A stretch of 64,000 nucleotides of DNA. Source: Macrobrachium rosenbergii. Its lineage: Eukaryota > Arthropoda > Malacostraca > Decapoda > Palaemonidae. Location: the NCBI RefSeq assembly GCF_040412425.1, contig NC_089768.1, forward strand, positions 637,001-701,000, read 5' to 3'. The notes under the pieces were generated by a model. That model was not told the DNA's origin, ran no database searches, and saw only the letters and a list, made by a program, of their open reading frames with translations. Positions 10,975 to 22,500 of this stretch are shown piece after piece. The position numbers were made by a program, and so were the translations under genes. Position 1 is the first letter of the stretch. Each line of letters begins with the position of its first letter.

Positions 10975-11290
10975 AAATTTTAAAGTAATTTGTATTTTTC
11001 CCTTCGAACAAGGCTGAAGGTCTTTACACAGGATTCAGCTTGCGAACATGAGCTGGAATGGCCTTTCAACTTTCAAACAAGGTTGTTAACTACTGACAGT
11101 AGGGGGGAAGCCCTGCCCACTCATTGGTCTGCACTCCACTTTGCCTTTTGGCTCGGGTACCAGAATGAGGGGTGGCTGAGGTAGGCTGTAAATGTAAAGA
11201 TCTCCAGGTTTTTGTTAAAAAAAATACAAATTACTTTAACATTTGCTACTTGTTCCTACACAAATACAAACCTTTAGTCTGGGTAAATTT
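10975..11290 (-). repeat. C2 3' ITR plus ICR
   Basis: Starts 'ttttaaagtaatttgtattt' and runs through 'gcgaacatgagctggaa'. The ICR at about 11190-11290 holds 'aatacaaattactttaa' (complement of the left end) joined to 'tacttgttcctacacaaata' (complement of the C-type right end seen in C1 at 10100). The first 160 bp are inverted relative to the C1 5' ITR. Confidence 0.8.
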
Positions 11291-11663
11291 CTGAACCAAC
11301 TGGAAGTTCTATCCACCCAGGAAGCCCTCCCTGGTCAAGAAGAGCTCTAGCACATTGAAAATATGGGATGTTCAAATGCCAGACTTCTGGGCATGAATTA
11401 ATGAGTTTGCATCATTACTTCATGATAAGGCTTGGAGGAATCCATAGTGTTGGAGATAATAAAAGTGCTAATAAAACCAACAGATTTGTTTCATTGCCAA
11501 CCCTTCTCTCCTCCTGATAAATAGAGTTGGGGGAGAGGACTTGCATCTAACAATCTACAAAGGATGGAAGACTCACCTGCATGACATGCCCGCCAAGCAT
11601 GTGATAGGTAAAAGAGAAAAGGGAGGAGACCAGTAACTCGCACACTTCTCTCTCCCTTATCAT

Positions 11664-12580
11664 TCACCTTAGCAAGATGCTAACTATCCCTGTAGGGGAG
11701 CCAGACACAACTTGTTGAGCAGGACCTGCGGGCAACGTCCCAAAGGTAAAACGATGTGAATGTGGTCTGGCGGGGCCACATCCCCGCTCATAATACCTGA
11801 GGAGCCAACAGGTTCTTCCGGAATGCGAGATACGGGACAATGCCCCTAACCTCGTGAGTTCTCGCCCGATTGTACTCCTGTCTACCTTGTCAGACAAGAT
11901 GATACCCGCTTGATTGCCTCACAAAGCTAGAAAGAGACTGTGTTCTTGGACTACCTCTTGAGGTACCGCAGCTCTAACTGGAAACCTCTAAGGAGGGGAT
12001 CAAAAAGGACTTGAATCTGGCATCAGGGACCAATGGATTCTGAGTCTTCGCTACAAATCTGGAACAAACTTGACCATAACAGATCCCCATCCCTTCAAGT
12101 GCTTAGCATCGAAGAAAAGGCCATGAAGCTTGCTTACTTTCTTCGCCAATGCCAGGGCTAGCAAGAAAACAGTCTTAAAGGTCAGATCCCTGGCTGATGA
12201 CTCTAACAAAAACTCTTACATTGCATGAGTCAGGCTCCTTAAGATGAGAGCCACAACCCACTCAGGGGGCCCGAGTTCCCAGGTGGGAAAGCATGCTTGA
12301 AGCTTCTTAAAAGCATGGAGATCTCCCCAGAAGAAGAGAGATCTACCCTCTTTCAATCAAAGGACTTGGCCAAAGGCAGCTCTATAGCCATTAATGGCTG
12401 AACTGAAAGAAGCATCTCCCAATGAAGAAGGATGAGAAAATCCACTATCTGCTGAAGAGTAGCTCCGACAAAAGAGATACCCCATTGGAGACACCAACCA
12501 CAGAAGGCAGTCCATTTCCCCTGGTACACAACCATGAGGATTTAAGAAGGAATCCAGACATCCCTGGAAACAGTCAATAT
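11664..12580 (-). pseudogene. C2 tyrosine recombinase (decayed)
   Basis: Minus-strand 12535-12353 reads VYQGKWTAFCGWCLQWGISF then LQQIVDFLILLHWE, the N-terminal SAM-like DNA-binding part of DIRS recombinases (A4 has VYQAKWTQFRSCCRREGVS). The catalytic half continues to 11664 with its end (P.GPAQQVV) matching the YR end of B3 (VVAAQQVV). Several frame changes and stops intervene, and the Arg, His and Tyr residues cannot be read in one frame. The intact protein would join the circular DNA intermediate to the target. Confidence 0.68.
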
Positions 12581-12609
12581 ACTTATAAAAAAAAACCATC
12601 ACACCTTAA

Positions 12610-12955
12610 AATCACAATTTTTGAAAGTAAATTGTATTTTTCCTAACTATACAAACCTGAGGTCCTTTACATTTGGAATTACTTTCAGGCGTAGGCTGGA
12701 AACGGCCGTTAAACTCTTGAGCAAGGTGGTTAGGCAGTAACTACTGCCAGGTAGGCGGGAATACCCGCCTGCCCGGATCTAAACATTCCAGTTTGCCTTT
12801 CGGTCCAGGTTCAGGTTAAGGGGTGGCATGAGGTGGGCATAAAGTGTAAAGGACCTCGGGTTTGTATAGTTAGGAAAAATACAATTTACTTTAGAAATTG
12901 TTATTTGTTCCGACACGATATACAAACCGTCAGTCCTTTACATTAAGAAGACTCA
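12610..12955 (-). repeat. B1 3' ITR plus ICR
   Basis: The ITR includes 'ggaaacggccgttaaactct' and 'gccaggtaggcgggaat'. The ICR near 12860-12955 contains 'tatagttaggaaaaatacaa' (complement of the left end at 12632-12652) joined through 'ttatttgttccgacacgata' to the complement of the right end (19525-19553). B2 and B3 carry the same arrangement. Confidence 0.85.
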
Positions 12956-13479
12956 CTGGTTGGAGGGAGGAATCTGAGTGAGTCTCCTGAACTGACTGGA
13001 GTTCTGCACACCTGGGCTACTCCTCCTGGTTGAAAGAGCAAGGAGGAGTACCGTGCCTCTGACATATTGATTGGAGTGTAGGAACTGCAAGATCAATGTC
13101 AGATACTGGACCTTTTCGCATGAGTGAGGCAATGTAACTCCTACGAAATAGGCTGGAAGGGTCTAGAGTCGGAGGCAGTAAGGAAAAACTGAGATAAGGT
13201 TCCCTTATTGCCAGTCTCTCCTTCTTCCCCTTGCTAGAGGAAGGAGCAGAATTGCTTCTATGATTCTATAAGAAAAATAGAACGGGTGCTCGATGTGTAG
13301 TCTTACCGCATCAGTGCCAGTTCCAGCAGCTATTGGTTCGAGTCCTATTCTCATCCCTAAGGAGAAGTTGGAGGACGGGGAAGGAGGAGGAAGAGAGGCC
13401 AGTCACTTTCGGAATCCTTCTCACTTCCAGAACCAACACCTTAGGTGAGATGCTACTCGTCCTCTTGAAGGAGCTGGGT

Positions 13480-15560
13480 ATGACAACAGAACTTGTTGAG
13501 CAGCCATCACAGAGCCAAGGAAAAAAGGTTCCAAGGGCCTGTGGGCAAGACAGGAGGAAGAAGACAAGAGTGTGGTCTAAGAGACCACGTCTTGGTTCCA
13601 GACTGACAGAAACTTCCAGAATGCGAGGGATGGACCAAGCCATCGACTTCGTGAGCTCTCGGGTGGAAGGTACCAGTATCTTTGTCGTCAGCTGCCAAGT
13701 ACCTCCTATGATCGCTTCACGAAGTCAGGAGGAAGATGTGTCCTTAAACACTTCTTCCTTGGGAGAGACAGTACTAGCGAAAACGTTGACGACATCCAGG
13801 TTAGGAATGTCGAGCCTTTCAAAAAGTACCACAGCTCCCTAATAGGACCAAGTAACGAATGATCTGGATCATCGACACAAAGTCCAAGGAGGAGGGGAAC
13901 CAGAAGGACTCGAACCCGACAGTAGATGCCAATGGATTCGAAGTCCACCTACGACATCCGAGAAGGAGTCGAGGTATGATCCCCATCCCTGTTCTTCCAT
14001 CTTCTACGCCAAGGCTGGAGTAAGATGAGAGATGGTCCTAAGAGGGCATATCTCTATCCAGTGACTCTCGTAAGGAACGTGCAGAGCACGGACAGGAACC
14101 CTAAACTAAACGAGAATCACATGACACCCAGGGAACAGTTCCCTGGAACAGCACGACTGAAGAAGCTTCTCGTCCATAGCTAACTCTCGACTGAGGAGAA
14201 GAAGGCTACTTCAGATAGAAGACTAGGTCGCAAGGGCCTACGTTCTTCACCAATGAAAGGGAGAGAAGAAACCCTCGGCAGAGAAGACGACGAAGTCCAA
14301 AGAAGTAGTTCAGTCAACGACACCATCAGCGAAGACGGAACCAGTCCCTGGGGCAGTGTTGCAGAGGACTTCAAGGGATATCCAGCTACATCCATTGCTG
14401 CTCGGTGAGAAAGCCTGTGCTTGCAAGGAAAGCTGGAAGGTTTCCCAGTCCTGAACACACAGGGATGTACTGCCTCAAGAACCGCTTCTTGTGTAGCTGC
14501 TACAGGAGGTTGTGTCAAACGGAATTCTTCTCGATGCCTCGGCAATCAGGTTGGATGAAGGTGAAGTCTTCAAGTATTTGTCTCTAACTCGGGGTGAGCA
14601 ATGCTTGTGAACCCCTAGCGAAATGGACAAATGCAGAGGGAAAAAACGTAGATATCGAGTTTTCCCCAAAAAGACAGCATGCCCCACCGAAGCAGCCCCT
14701 GGTCTGGTATGAAGGAGCGAGAAAAAATTACCGACTTTTTGTGCAGGGAGGCAACAGAAGGATGGTAGGGATTTCTCAGTCCAGCAGTCTCTTCATGAAT
14801 CTTCGTGAAAAAAAGAGTGAGCAGCACGTTCCGTCCCGATCACTCAAACCCGAGGCCAGGCTTGCCTACCAATACATCCCCACCAGGTTAATTGAGCTGT
14901 TGAGTGTGCAATAGAACAACACTCGAGTACCTGCAAATGTCGACATGAAACAGGAGGAAAAAACGATTACCTCTTGTTTGTCGACAAATGCCACTACTGT
15001 GGTTTTGTTGTTCAACGAAACCAGTGAATGCCGCAAAACTCATCCTGAATTCTCGGACAGCCAAAAGGCTGCCCTGAGCCCAGGACGGTGATGAGGGGGT
15101 ACTAATCGTCTCGGTCACACATCTTCACGACAAGGTCTTACCAGTGTGTGCCTATTCCTCAATCGGTGCATCCGTAAGTAGACAAAAGATGTGAGGGGAA
15201 TATGCATGCATATTCAAAGGTTCCTTCAATCATGCATTAGCCTAACTCCTTCCTCATACTTCGAAGAGGAAAGAAGGACAGAGGAATGGAAGCAGACTTC
15301 CATTCTCCACCATGGGGATGCTTCTGCAAGGTGACAGGGTACCGAGCCAATTAGCTCTAGCTGGGCTGGCATTTCCAGAATCAGGAGCACAGGAGAGGTG
15401 GTGGGATGAAAGTTCGATGGAAAGAATTGCCGACACCTAAGGGAAATAGATACTTCTCCTGAAGGAATCCATTCCCAGGTCTCGGCAATGTTGCTGCCAG
15501 TTCCAGAGATTCGATAAGTATCATTTCGTCCAGGCATCAGCAGTTGCAATCTTCTTCTGA
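13480..15560 (-). pseudogene. B1 pol: YR and RNase H remnants, RT palm deleted
   Basis: YR C-terminus is at 13850-13490 (degenerate VWNQDVV and MAAQQV blocks matching B3 KAGMWSQQTTF and VAAQQVV), with the YR N-terminal half up to about 14560. RNase H is at about 15110-14970 (AVREFRMSF, then TTVVAFVDKQE in a shifted frame; B3 has TTVVAYVKKQGG). The pol N-terminus is near 15490-15430 (AETWEWIPSGEVSI; B3 has AETWIVDVLRKGYLL). Only about 330 bp separate the pol N-terminus from RNase H, too little for an RT, and no YLDD-type motif is present. Antisense frames over this area, including one of 169 codons at 13333-13842 on the plus strand, are not genes. Confidence 0.65.
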
Positions 15561-16944
15561 AGCCTGGGACTTCTTAGCTAAGGAGTTGAGGGGGGCTGGC
15601 TTGAAGTCAAAGTCGAGTTGAGATGACTGAGACCCAAAGGTCTTGGCCATTGTCCAAAGGACAAGGCAGTGCCCTGGTACGAACCTTGATTACCGAGGTA
15701 TCTGGCTAATCTCTGAAAGAGAAAGGCAGAACCAAGTAAAGGTTCGTTCCTAAGGGTCAAGCCAACTCGGGACTTATGAAACCGTTGATCCGAATTGGGG
15801 CAAAGTCCTTCTTCTCAGCATCAGAACTGCCTAAAAAACTGCGTTCGGCAAGACCCTCCAAGGCAAGAACAATTCATATTCTGTCGAGGTAGGGGTGGAA
15901 GCTTGGTGTCTCGACCTGAATGAGCTCCTTCGAAGAAAGAATTCATCAGGTCGAGAACGCTCTCGGAAGCCAGGACTTTGGCGGTCCCTGACACTCTCGG
16001 CCCCTCGGGAACTGCAAGGGTTGCGAGTGATGAAGATTATTCATTGGGGGAGCCACTGTCCTGTCCCGGGGATCCTCGCGCCGATCTGTTGGCACGAAGT
16101 TCTCCGAAAACATGGGGGAGATTGCAACTTGAAGAGGAAGACACTCGCTGTTTCCAAAGCGTGAAAATCCTGTACCTCTCCCCTTGGAGGGAGACCTTGA
16201 CAGATCCCATGAAATCCTCCTCGGCTACCTGGTTATACTACGAGAGAACTGGGGGACCGACACCCAAAAGACGGCAGGCGGCTGAACTCCGAAGAAGTTT
16301 GTCGGAGCTCTCTCTGTCCGTCTCATGCCTCTCGGAACAACCGAGAGGAGAAGAGAACAGGTGAGGAGAAAGAGCATCCCTACCTGTCCTGCCAGTAAAA
16401 TAAGCAGGAGAGGCGGACCGTGAGCAATAATCAACCGAAGGGGATTCCTGCCACACGGGGAAAGAAGAGCGCTTGTGCCATGGCAAAGCGCTTTCCTGGG
16501 AAGAGCAAATAGTTCACTCAAACATAGCCGAGAACGCGAATTGGAAAAAACCAAGTAGGGCAGAGCCGAGCCGCACCGAACAGAGCCGATCACACAAATG
16601 CGATCCAGCTGGTTGGTATGTGGTGGACCGGGAGGCAGGCGGGGCGAGCCGAGCTAGTCTGGCAAGCCGAGTCAAGCCGGTCTCGTAAGCGCGACCAGGG
16701 GCTGAGCCGAGCTGAGCCGAGCCAATCGCACGAACACAATTGGAACTGGGCAGGCCGGAACTCATCTGCCGAGAACAACTGCTAGTTTCCCGAACTCTAA
16801 ACTCCTTCGAGGCCGAGGCCCCTCGAGAAGAAGGTTCAAAGGGGAATTCTGTGTCTGCTATCTTGCATGCTCGAACCCTAAAGTTCAAGACACAAGAATG
16901 AAGCCCGGCCAAGCAACCGAAACAGCTGGCGGGTAGTATCCAGA

Positions 16945-17085
16945 CACCTGGCGTCTCGGCACCCAGACACCCGGGCGTTTCGGCACCCAGACACCCGGGT
17001 GCCCCGGCAACCAGACACCCGGGCGTCTCGGCACCCAGACACCCGGGTGCCCCAGCAACCAGACACACGGGTGTCTCGGCACTTT
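16945..17085 (-). repeat. 24-bp minisatellite in B1 gag region
   Basis: About six units of 'acccagacacccgggcgtct' plus 'cggc', alternating with a 'gccccggcaa' variant. On the minus strand one frame gives an octapeptide-type repeat RVSGCRDA/RVSGCRGT. B2 lacks this block at the equivalent place, so copy number changed after the two copies separated. Confidence 0.9.
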
Positions 17086-17894
17086 CTCTCGTCCCGTGCC
17101 TCTCGTCAGAGAGAACGCTCGTGATTCATAGAATTCAAGCTACCCATGAGACTCCCAAATATTGGGAGCGGCTGCTTTAAGTTTCTTAAGAGATCAAAAG
17201 AGCCAAGCATGAACCAGTCTTAGACGCAGACTTCCAAGACTGGTAACGAGGGCATGGCCTCGAGAGGCCGCACTCTCGTGGTCCCCGAAACACAAGACCC
17301 CACAGGAGATGTGAACCGGTGTTTGAACCAGCAGGATCAAGACACCAGGCTGGGAACCCGACCGAACACTGGCAAGCACTCGGGGAGTGCTTGTGGTGCT
17401 GGCAGGAAGAGGCGAGACACCTGGGTGCCTCGGCCTTTTCGCACTGCTCCCGGCTCTCCAGACCGGATCGGGATACTCAATATTCCATAGAATCTCGAGC
17501 ACTCGGAGCAGCTCGCGAACGAGCGCCTGAAGCAATCCCCGTCTTAGAGGCGGAACCTCTAGGGCTGGGAATGGGATCGCAAACCGAGGTCTGCATGCCC
17601 GCGGCTTCCGAAACACAAAACCCAGGGCTATGAGAATCGGTTTCCTAACCTGAAGGTCGGGAAGAGCCAACGAGAGACCCACTGCCTCCTCGGAAGGTGG
17701 CAGTCCCTAGACGTCCAAGGGCATCAAGGGGAAGAAGCAGCCTTCCTCTCCTTCAGCCGACGGAGGTCTGTCCGATTCTCGGGGACCCCCTTGGACCTCG
17801 GGAGAGGAAGGGAAGACGCAGCAGAAGACGAAATCGAAGGTAAGATGAAGAAGACAGCGGCTACTTCCACAGGGCGGCTTCCTTCACCTCCACT

Positions 17895-18370
17895 CCAACA
17901 TCCTCTACAGGATGGTGGACATGAAACATCGTAACCTCCAGGGCAGTCAGGCAGGAACACAATGGACACGGCCCAGGACACCACCACCAGGAGAAGCAGC
18001 AGGCATGATCAGGACAGCCGATGCAGGACCTACGGCAGCGGTTCGGAAGGCAGGAGCTCCCACCCCAACATCTTCTACAGGATGGCGGACATCGTAACCT
18101 CTGGGGCAGCTGGCAGGAACACAACGGAAGCGGCGCTGGGCACGACCGCCAGGAGAAGCGGTAGGCATGATCAGGACAGCCGATGCAGGAGCTAAGGCAG
18201 AGGTTCAGAGGGCAGGAGCTATTGCAACGGCCAGGAACGTCACTTCCACAAGAAGACTTCCTTCCCCTTCACGCCGACATCTTCTACAGGACGGCAGACA
18301 TCGTAACCTCTGGGGCAGTTGGCATTCGGAAGGCAGGAGCTACTGCAACGGACAGAAATGTCACATGAAA
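17895..18370 (-). repeat. B1 gag region: three long tandem copies (170 and 209 bp spacing)
   Basis: The block 'ccaacatcctctacaggatgg' region begins at 17895, 18065 and 18274 (third as 'ccgacatcttctacagg'). Each is followed by 'gacatcgtaacctctgggg'-like text and an 'aggcatgatcaggacagccg' or 'ggcaggagct' segment. Unequal spacing shows partial internal duplication or loss. Confidence 0.85.
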
Positions 18371-19389
18371 GTCACCAGCAGCAACAGGAACGATCAGGGC
18401 GGCTGCGGCAGGAGACCAGGAAGAGCAGCCCTGAGACTGTTGTCGAGTTGACAAGAGCATAACACGGAACAGCAGGAGCAGATGGACCGCAGATACGCCA
18501 GAGGCAGTGCAACAGCATACATGAAGACCAGCAATGACAGCGATCGATCGACATCGGCGGGAACAGAGTCGGAACGATCCCGACGTGGAAATATGTCATC
18601 TAACCAGGTAATGTGGTCAATCCCGAAGCAATACTAAATGAACATCGGGACTGCTTCAGCGAGATATCCTTGATATATCCAGCCAACTACTGCTGTGTGT
18701 CTGCGATGCTCACTGTCAACCTGAAAGAAAAAGCAAAGATGATTAGTAGAGGGAGACTCCTCTCGCTACAAGGGGAACTGCCCTACACAGCAGGAGGAGG
18801 TACTCTAGAAGAGGTCGCCCGATCGCTCCCCGCCCCTGGTCTTCACCCAACGAGCGAGTGAAGAGGGCGAAGGAGAGAGATCTACTAAAGGGGAGAAGGA
18901 AGAACCTACAGGAAGAGAAAAAGGATGGAGGGGAGGCCACCAAGGGCGCCGTAGAAGCGGAACTTACCGACGATGCCCGCAATCTCCCACCCGGCCCATA
19001 ATTCTCCAAGCGCAGGCAGTGAGCACCACTCAGCATAAGTAGGAAGGAAGTAGTGATGCCCCTTATACATGGAGGGCGGAAGCCCAAGAAGGGAATGAAC
19101 TCTTACGTCCCGATCAATGTAGGGGAGCGAAGATATTATGTAAAGGGCTGTTGGAAGAGAAGCATAACCACTCGGTTATGCTTTTCCATTTACGCCCTTG
19201 GCCGTCAAACCCAAGACACAGCGCAGGGAATGACGGCTTATGCAAGGTTATCACAAATCGTGGGTTTATATTAATATCAAACACACGTATACATACACAA
19301 AAATGCAAAAAGATCCCACCGGGATAATAAGAGCTTAATGACAGTCAGGCAGAGAGAACCAAAAACACGTCAGCAACGCATGACGGCCA

Positions 19390-19553
19390 TAGCAAACTGG
19401 AATGTTTACATCCGGGCAGGCGGGTATTCCTGCCTACCTGGCGGTAGTTGCTGCCTAACTACCTTGCCCAAGAGTTTTACGGCCGTTTCCATCCTACGCC
19501 TGAAAGTAATTCCAAATGTAAAGGACCGACGGTTTGTATATCATGTCGGAACA
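19390..19553 (-). repeat. B1 5' ITR
   Basis: Inverted match of the left ITR: 'cggaatgtttacatccggg'-type text, 'cgggtattcctgcctacctg' and 'ttacggccgtttccatccta' complement the left side at 12690-12790. The outer end reads 'gtttgtatatcatgtcggaa', the complement of the second half of the ICR. Similarity ends at about 19553. Confidence 0.85.
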
Positions 19554-19942
19554 ACTGAAAAATTTATGCAAATGGCAATTATCTACCTTTTCACCCATAT
19601 TTGTAACAGAATGTGCTGCATAAGCACACTTGAAAAAAATGCAACCCCTTCTTTTTCTCTCTCTCTCACAAATTACACAAAACAATAGTTGAGTAGCTTG
19701 CCTGTGCTTACCCACAGCCTACCATGGTTTTATCACCATTAATTCATTAGTACTGTATACAGCAACTTTCTTATCAGTTGTTGCCATATTGTATTAACAT
19801 ACACAAGATACAAAATGTGTATGTGTGAACTATTGACCTACGCTAGGCTTTACACTCATAGTATCCATTTATATAAGTCAAGTAGCTATTCCAGCTGAAT
19901 TTAACATAAAGGTAACAGCAATGAAACTGGTATTTTACTTAC
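19554..19942. other. Stretch without recognised features
   Basis: AT-rich sequence between the B1 right end and the A6 left end. No domain-bearing frame or repeat match was found. Confidence 0.5.
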
Positions 19943-20611
19943 TAAAATGAGATTTTCATAATAAAATAAAGTTTTATATACTAACCAAGTAATTACATAA
20001 GCTACAGAGTTTCAACTATTGCGGCAGGCTAAATTTCACAATTCACACTAGTGCTCCAGTTGTTTTAGTGTAGGTGACTAGTTCCGCCCACTAACGGGAA
20101 CACCAGGAACGACTTGGCAGACAATCTCATCCTGTCTGTGGCCCATGTCCATCAGAGGCGAAGAGGGTAGGCTCCAATTTTGTAATTACTTGGCTAGTAT
20201 CTTTATAACTTTATTATAAAAATACAGTACGATTTTTATATAAGTAACTTACCAAGTAAATACATAGCTGAATCCCATATTGACAGGAGGTGGGATAAAT
20301 GGACGAATCCTACTCCAAAGCATTAAGTCACGAAATGAACGTTCCTTCTCACCCAAGAGCGCTACTGCAAGACAACACTGTCTCTGGTTGGTGCTCATCT
20401 CAACCTGTAGTGGCGTGGCGGTAAAGCCGAGGAGTGCCTCTACTTAAGTGGGAGCTTTGTAGCAAAGGGGTACTTCGATTGCTAACAAAGCATCAGTGGA
20501 AGTTATGCAGCTAAAGGAGTTATCTATTGGCTAACAAAACTTCAAAAGGTGCTTTTGCCCTGGATGCGGTACCATAATAAAAACCACCAGATGTCATCAA
20601 CTACACTGAAG
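19943..20611 (-). mobile_element. DIRS-like element A6, 3' terminal fragment
   Basis: Carries the subfamily A left end ('ttataataaaataaagtttt'), a 3' ITR, and the ICR at about 20195-20285 where the complement of the left end joins 'tttttatataagtaacttac', the complement of the A-type right end. This is followed by the A-type 3' untranslated region ('aatcccat..tgacaggaggtgggat', 'cttttgccctggatgcggta', compare A1 near 22470-22760). The body stops at about 20611 and SINE sequence follows, so YR, RT and gag are missing. Confidence 0.82.
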
Positions 20612-20619
20612 ATTATTAT

Positions 20620-20760
20620 TATTAAAACAGTTTAACCAGACCACTGGGCTGACTATCAGCTCTCATAGGGCTGGCCCGAAGGATTTGGATGAAATGACAG
20701 GTCTAGGCCAGAGGCCTAGCACTGGGACCAAATAGGTCATTCAGTATGGTGGTGAATGAA
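20620..20760 (-). repeat. SINE fragments
   Basis: 20629-20692 matches the 3' half of the tRNA-derived SINE found at 21888 and 25615 ('ggctggcccgaaggatt', 'gtttaaccaga'). The next 70 bp ('agaggcctagcactgggacc', 'aggtcattcag') looks like a separate short repeat of the kind common in decapod DNA, which I recall but cannot verify here. From about 20760 to 20940 nothing is recognised. Confidence 0.6.
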
Positions 20761-20976
20761 TGAAGATGAAATTAAAAGCTGCAAAAAGGCATACGCTCTC
20801 ATACTGGAACACACATGCATACAATAAATACATTTATATTCATGTTTCCACATATTCTGTACTCATTAAAAAGGTTTATTAAAATTCAGAATGAGTTAAG
20901 TAAAATTTTAAAATTTAGTTATTTTAAAATTCATTAGATGCCTAAGGGTTTTCGTATTTTTATTATTAACTTATCT

Positions 20977-21148
20977 TTATATTTTATCAATTAAATCACA
21001 GCTCCTCATGAACATTAAAATTGGTATTACTGAAAATGTAGATAATTCTGACAAAATTTCCTTCATTGATCTAATTCCAAAATTTGATAATTGCTGCAGG
21101 TTATATTTTCGACATTCACACGATACATGCTTGACTGTCAGAATTACT

Positions 21149-21185
<37 letters not shown>

Positions 21186-21700
21186 GATATGATGAACTCC
21201 ATTTTCCAACACTGGATTTTATCTGTTTTAATTTATTATTTTCAGGTTCTTCATTCCATAAATCTTGCCATTTCTTGACAATGATTGTTTTTATGTACCT
21301 TATATAGTCAATAACAGGAATGTTTGCATTAGCTCTTGTTATGTAGACCGCTTCTTTAGCCACTTTATCAATTTCTTCATTTTCTTTAATCCCTACATGG
21401 GCAAGGATACAATATTTCAATATTTTTTCCATTATTATACAATCTATGGAGTGAAAACTTAATTTGTTGTACAATATTATTTTTTGGATTACAACTTTAA
21501 ATGGCTTCTGTAGTGCTTCTGGAGTCGCTAGAAATCACAAAATTATTACATGAAGCTTTAATTATTTTTATGGCTGACGCTATTACACACGACTCTGCTG
21601 TAAATACTGAGGCATTATCAGGTAGAGAGAACTGATCCGTTTTGTCCTGGGACACTGCAGCATATCCCACTCCGTATTGGGACTTAGATACATCTGTGCT
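20977..21700 (-). pseudogene. I-2 pol, RNase H domain and C-terminus
   Basis: Minus-strand 21474-20977 reads AHVGIKENEEIDKVAKEA, then KWQDLWNEEPENNKLKQI, a Glu-Arg repeat encoded by a (TC)n tract, and then LTVKHVSCECRKYN followed by a C-terminal tail ending near 20977. The RNase H signature corresponds to the same block in I-1. Between the microsatellite and LTVKH the usual cysteine-rich stretch of I elements seems shortened. Further upstream (21700-21480) the frame shifts, but LPDNASVFTAE and SDSRS-type fragments can be read. Confidence 0.75.
21151..21182. repeat. (TC)n microsatellite within I-2 RNase H frame
   Basis: About 32 bp of TC dinucleotides, read on the minus strand as Arg-Glu repeats. 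I-1 has only 'gtgtctccctctgat' at the equivalent site, so the tract expanded in I-2. Confidence 0.93.
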
Positions 21701-21887
21701 TATTGAGTAATGTGGACCTTTTCAAATTATATGTTCTACTGCATGTTGTCTATCGTGTTCTGGGGCTCATGTGTAACTCTTTGATAAATATTTTAAGTGT
21801 GCGCAAATTTTAATTTTATTCATATTCCAACAGGTAACTTTACTACTGAAGGTATCTGTATATTTAAAATGACATTTTTATAATAAG

Positions 21888-22158
21888 TTGAGTATATCTG
21901 TTTAACCAGGCCACTGAAAAGATTAACAGCTCTCCTAGGCTGGCCCGAAGGATTAGATTAACTTTACGTGGCTAAGAACCAACTGGTTACCTAGCAGCGG
22001 GACCTACAGCTTACTGTGGAATCCGAACCACGTTATGACAAGAAATGAATTTCTATCCCCAGAAATAAATTCCTCTAATTCTTTGTTGGCTGGTCAGAGA
22101 GTCGAACGCTGGGCCAACAGAGCGCTAGCCAAGAGCTCTACCCACCCTCCAATGAAGA
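21888..22158 (-). repeat. tRNA-derived SINE inserted in the A1 3' ITR
   Basis: Minus strand reads from the tRNA-like head (about 22158-22080, with B-box-like 'gttcgactct') through a conserved body ('ggattccacagtaagctgta', 'aaccagttggttcttagcc', 'ccttcgggccagcc') to a short AT tail 'gatatactcaac' at 21888. It interrupts the A-type terminus between 'ttataataa' and 'aaaataaagatttatg'. The central domain is shared with the copy at 25615. Which SINE superfamily it belongs to cannot be decided by eye. Confidence 0.8.
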
Positions 22159-22160
22159 AC

Positions 22161-22500
22161 TATCAAAATAAAGATTTATGTATTCTTACCAAATAATTAC
22201 ATAGCTATAGTTTCTACTTTACGTGGCAGCTCAAAATTGAAATTTGCGGTAGCGCTCTTTTGTTTTGGGTGTAGGTATACCGACCCGCCCCACTGTCGGG
22301 GAAGAATAGGTACAACATAGCTAAAGAGCTCAATTTGTTTATGCTCTGTGTCCATGAGAGGGGAGAAGGCAGAACTCTGATCATGTAATTATTTGGTAAG
22401 TATATATAAAAATTTATTTTATCAAAAAAATGTCACTTTTATATAAGTGTCTTACCAAATAATTACATAGCTGAATCCCACACTGATTGGTGGTGGGATG
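22161..22500 (-). repeat. A1 3' ITR (inner part) and ICR
   Basis: ITR text 'ttaccaaataattacatagc' and 'tatagtttctactttacgtg' is inverted at 28680-28715. The ICR at about 22385-22470 contains 'ttatttggtaagtatatata', the complement of the left terminus, then 'acttttatataagtgtctta', the complement of the right terminus. Confidence 0.85.

Larger units (their letters stand above)
10975..12609 (-). mobile_element. DIRS-like element C2, 3' part only
   Basis: The left terminus has a complete 3' ITR and ICR (10975-11290), followed by a 3' untranslated region and a degenerate YR (11664-12580). The rest of the element is missing: at about 12610 sequence changes to the left end of B1 and no C2 sequence resumes after B1's right end at 19553. 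C2 is therefore truncated, or its 5' part was lost after B1 arrived. Confidence 0.75.
15578..19080 (-). pseudogene. B1 gag-like region (decayed, repeat-rich)
   Basis: The C-terminal end is recognisable at 15770-15640: LRNEPLLGSAFLFQRLA corresponds to LRNRPLLGFTSLFPREL in B3 (about 63925-63870), upstream of pol. Further upstream, the frames are broken and I cannot recognise a domain. Two tandem-repeat blocks occur inside (16945-17085 and 17895-18370). DIRS gag-like proteins are thought to package element RNA. Function here is assigned only by position. Confidence 0.5.
12610..19553 (-). mobile_element. DIRS-like element B1, full length between ITRs, decayed
   Basis: Left end 'aatcacaattttt' with ITR and ICR (12610-12955), right end ITR (19390-19553) in inverted orientation. 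The interior reads on the minus strand as a gag-like region (about 19080-15580) then pol remnants (15560-13480). B1 is collinear with B2, and it also supplies the uninterrupted version of the site where A3 sits in B2. All frames are broken. The RT palm is absent, as in B2. Confidence 0.8.

Noticed and set aside
13333..13842. Plus-strand frame of 169 codons, with a partner of 173 codons at 42914-43435
   Set aside because: Both lie antisense to the YR region of B1 and B2 and are similar only because those elements are copies of each other. No domain.
16945..17085. Short regular repeats resembling a CRISPR array
   Set aside because: Units are contiguous 24-mers without unique spacers, inside a eukaryotic retroelement.
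22080..22158. tRNA gene suggested by the B-box-like sequence (also near 25840)
   Set aside because: It is the degenerate head of a SINE. No cloverleaf could be folded by eye and the same body follows in both copies.
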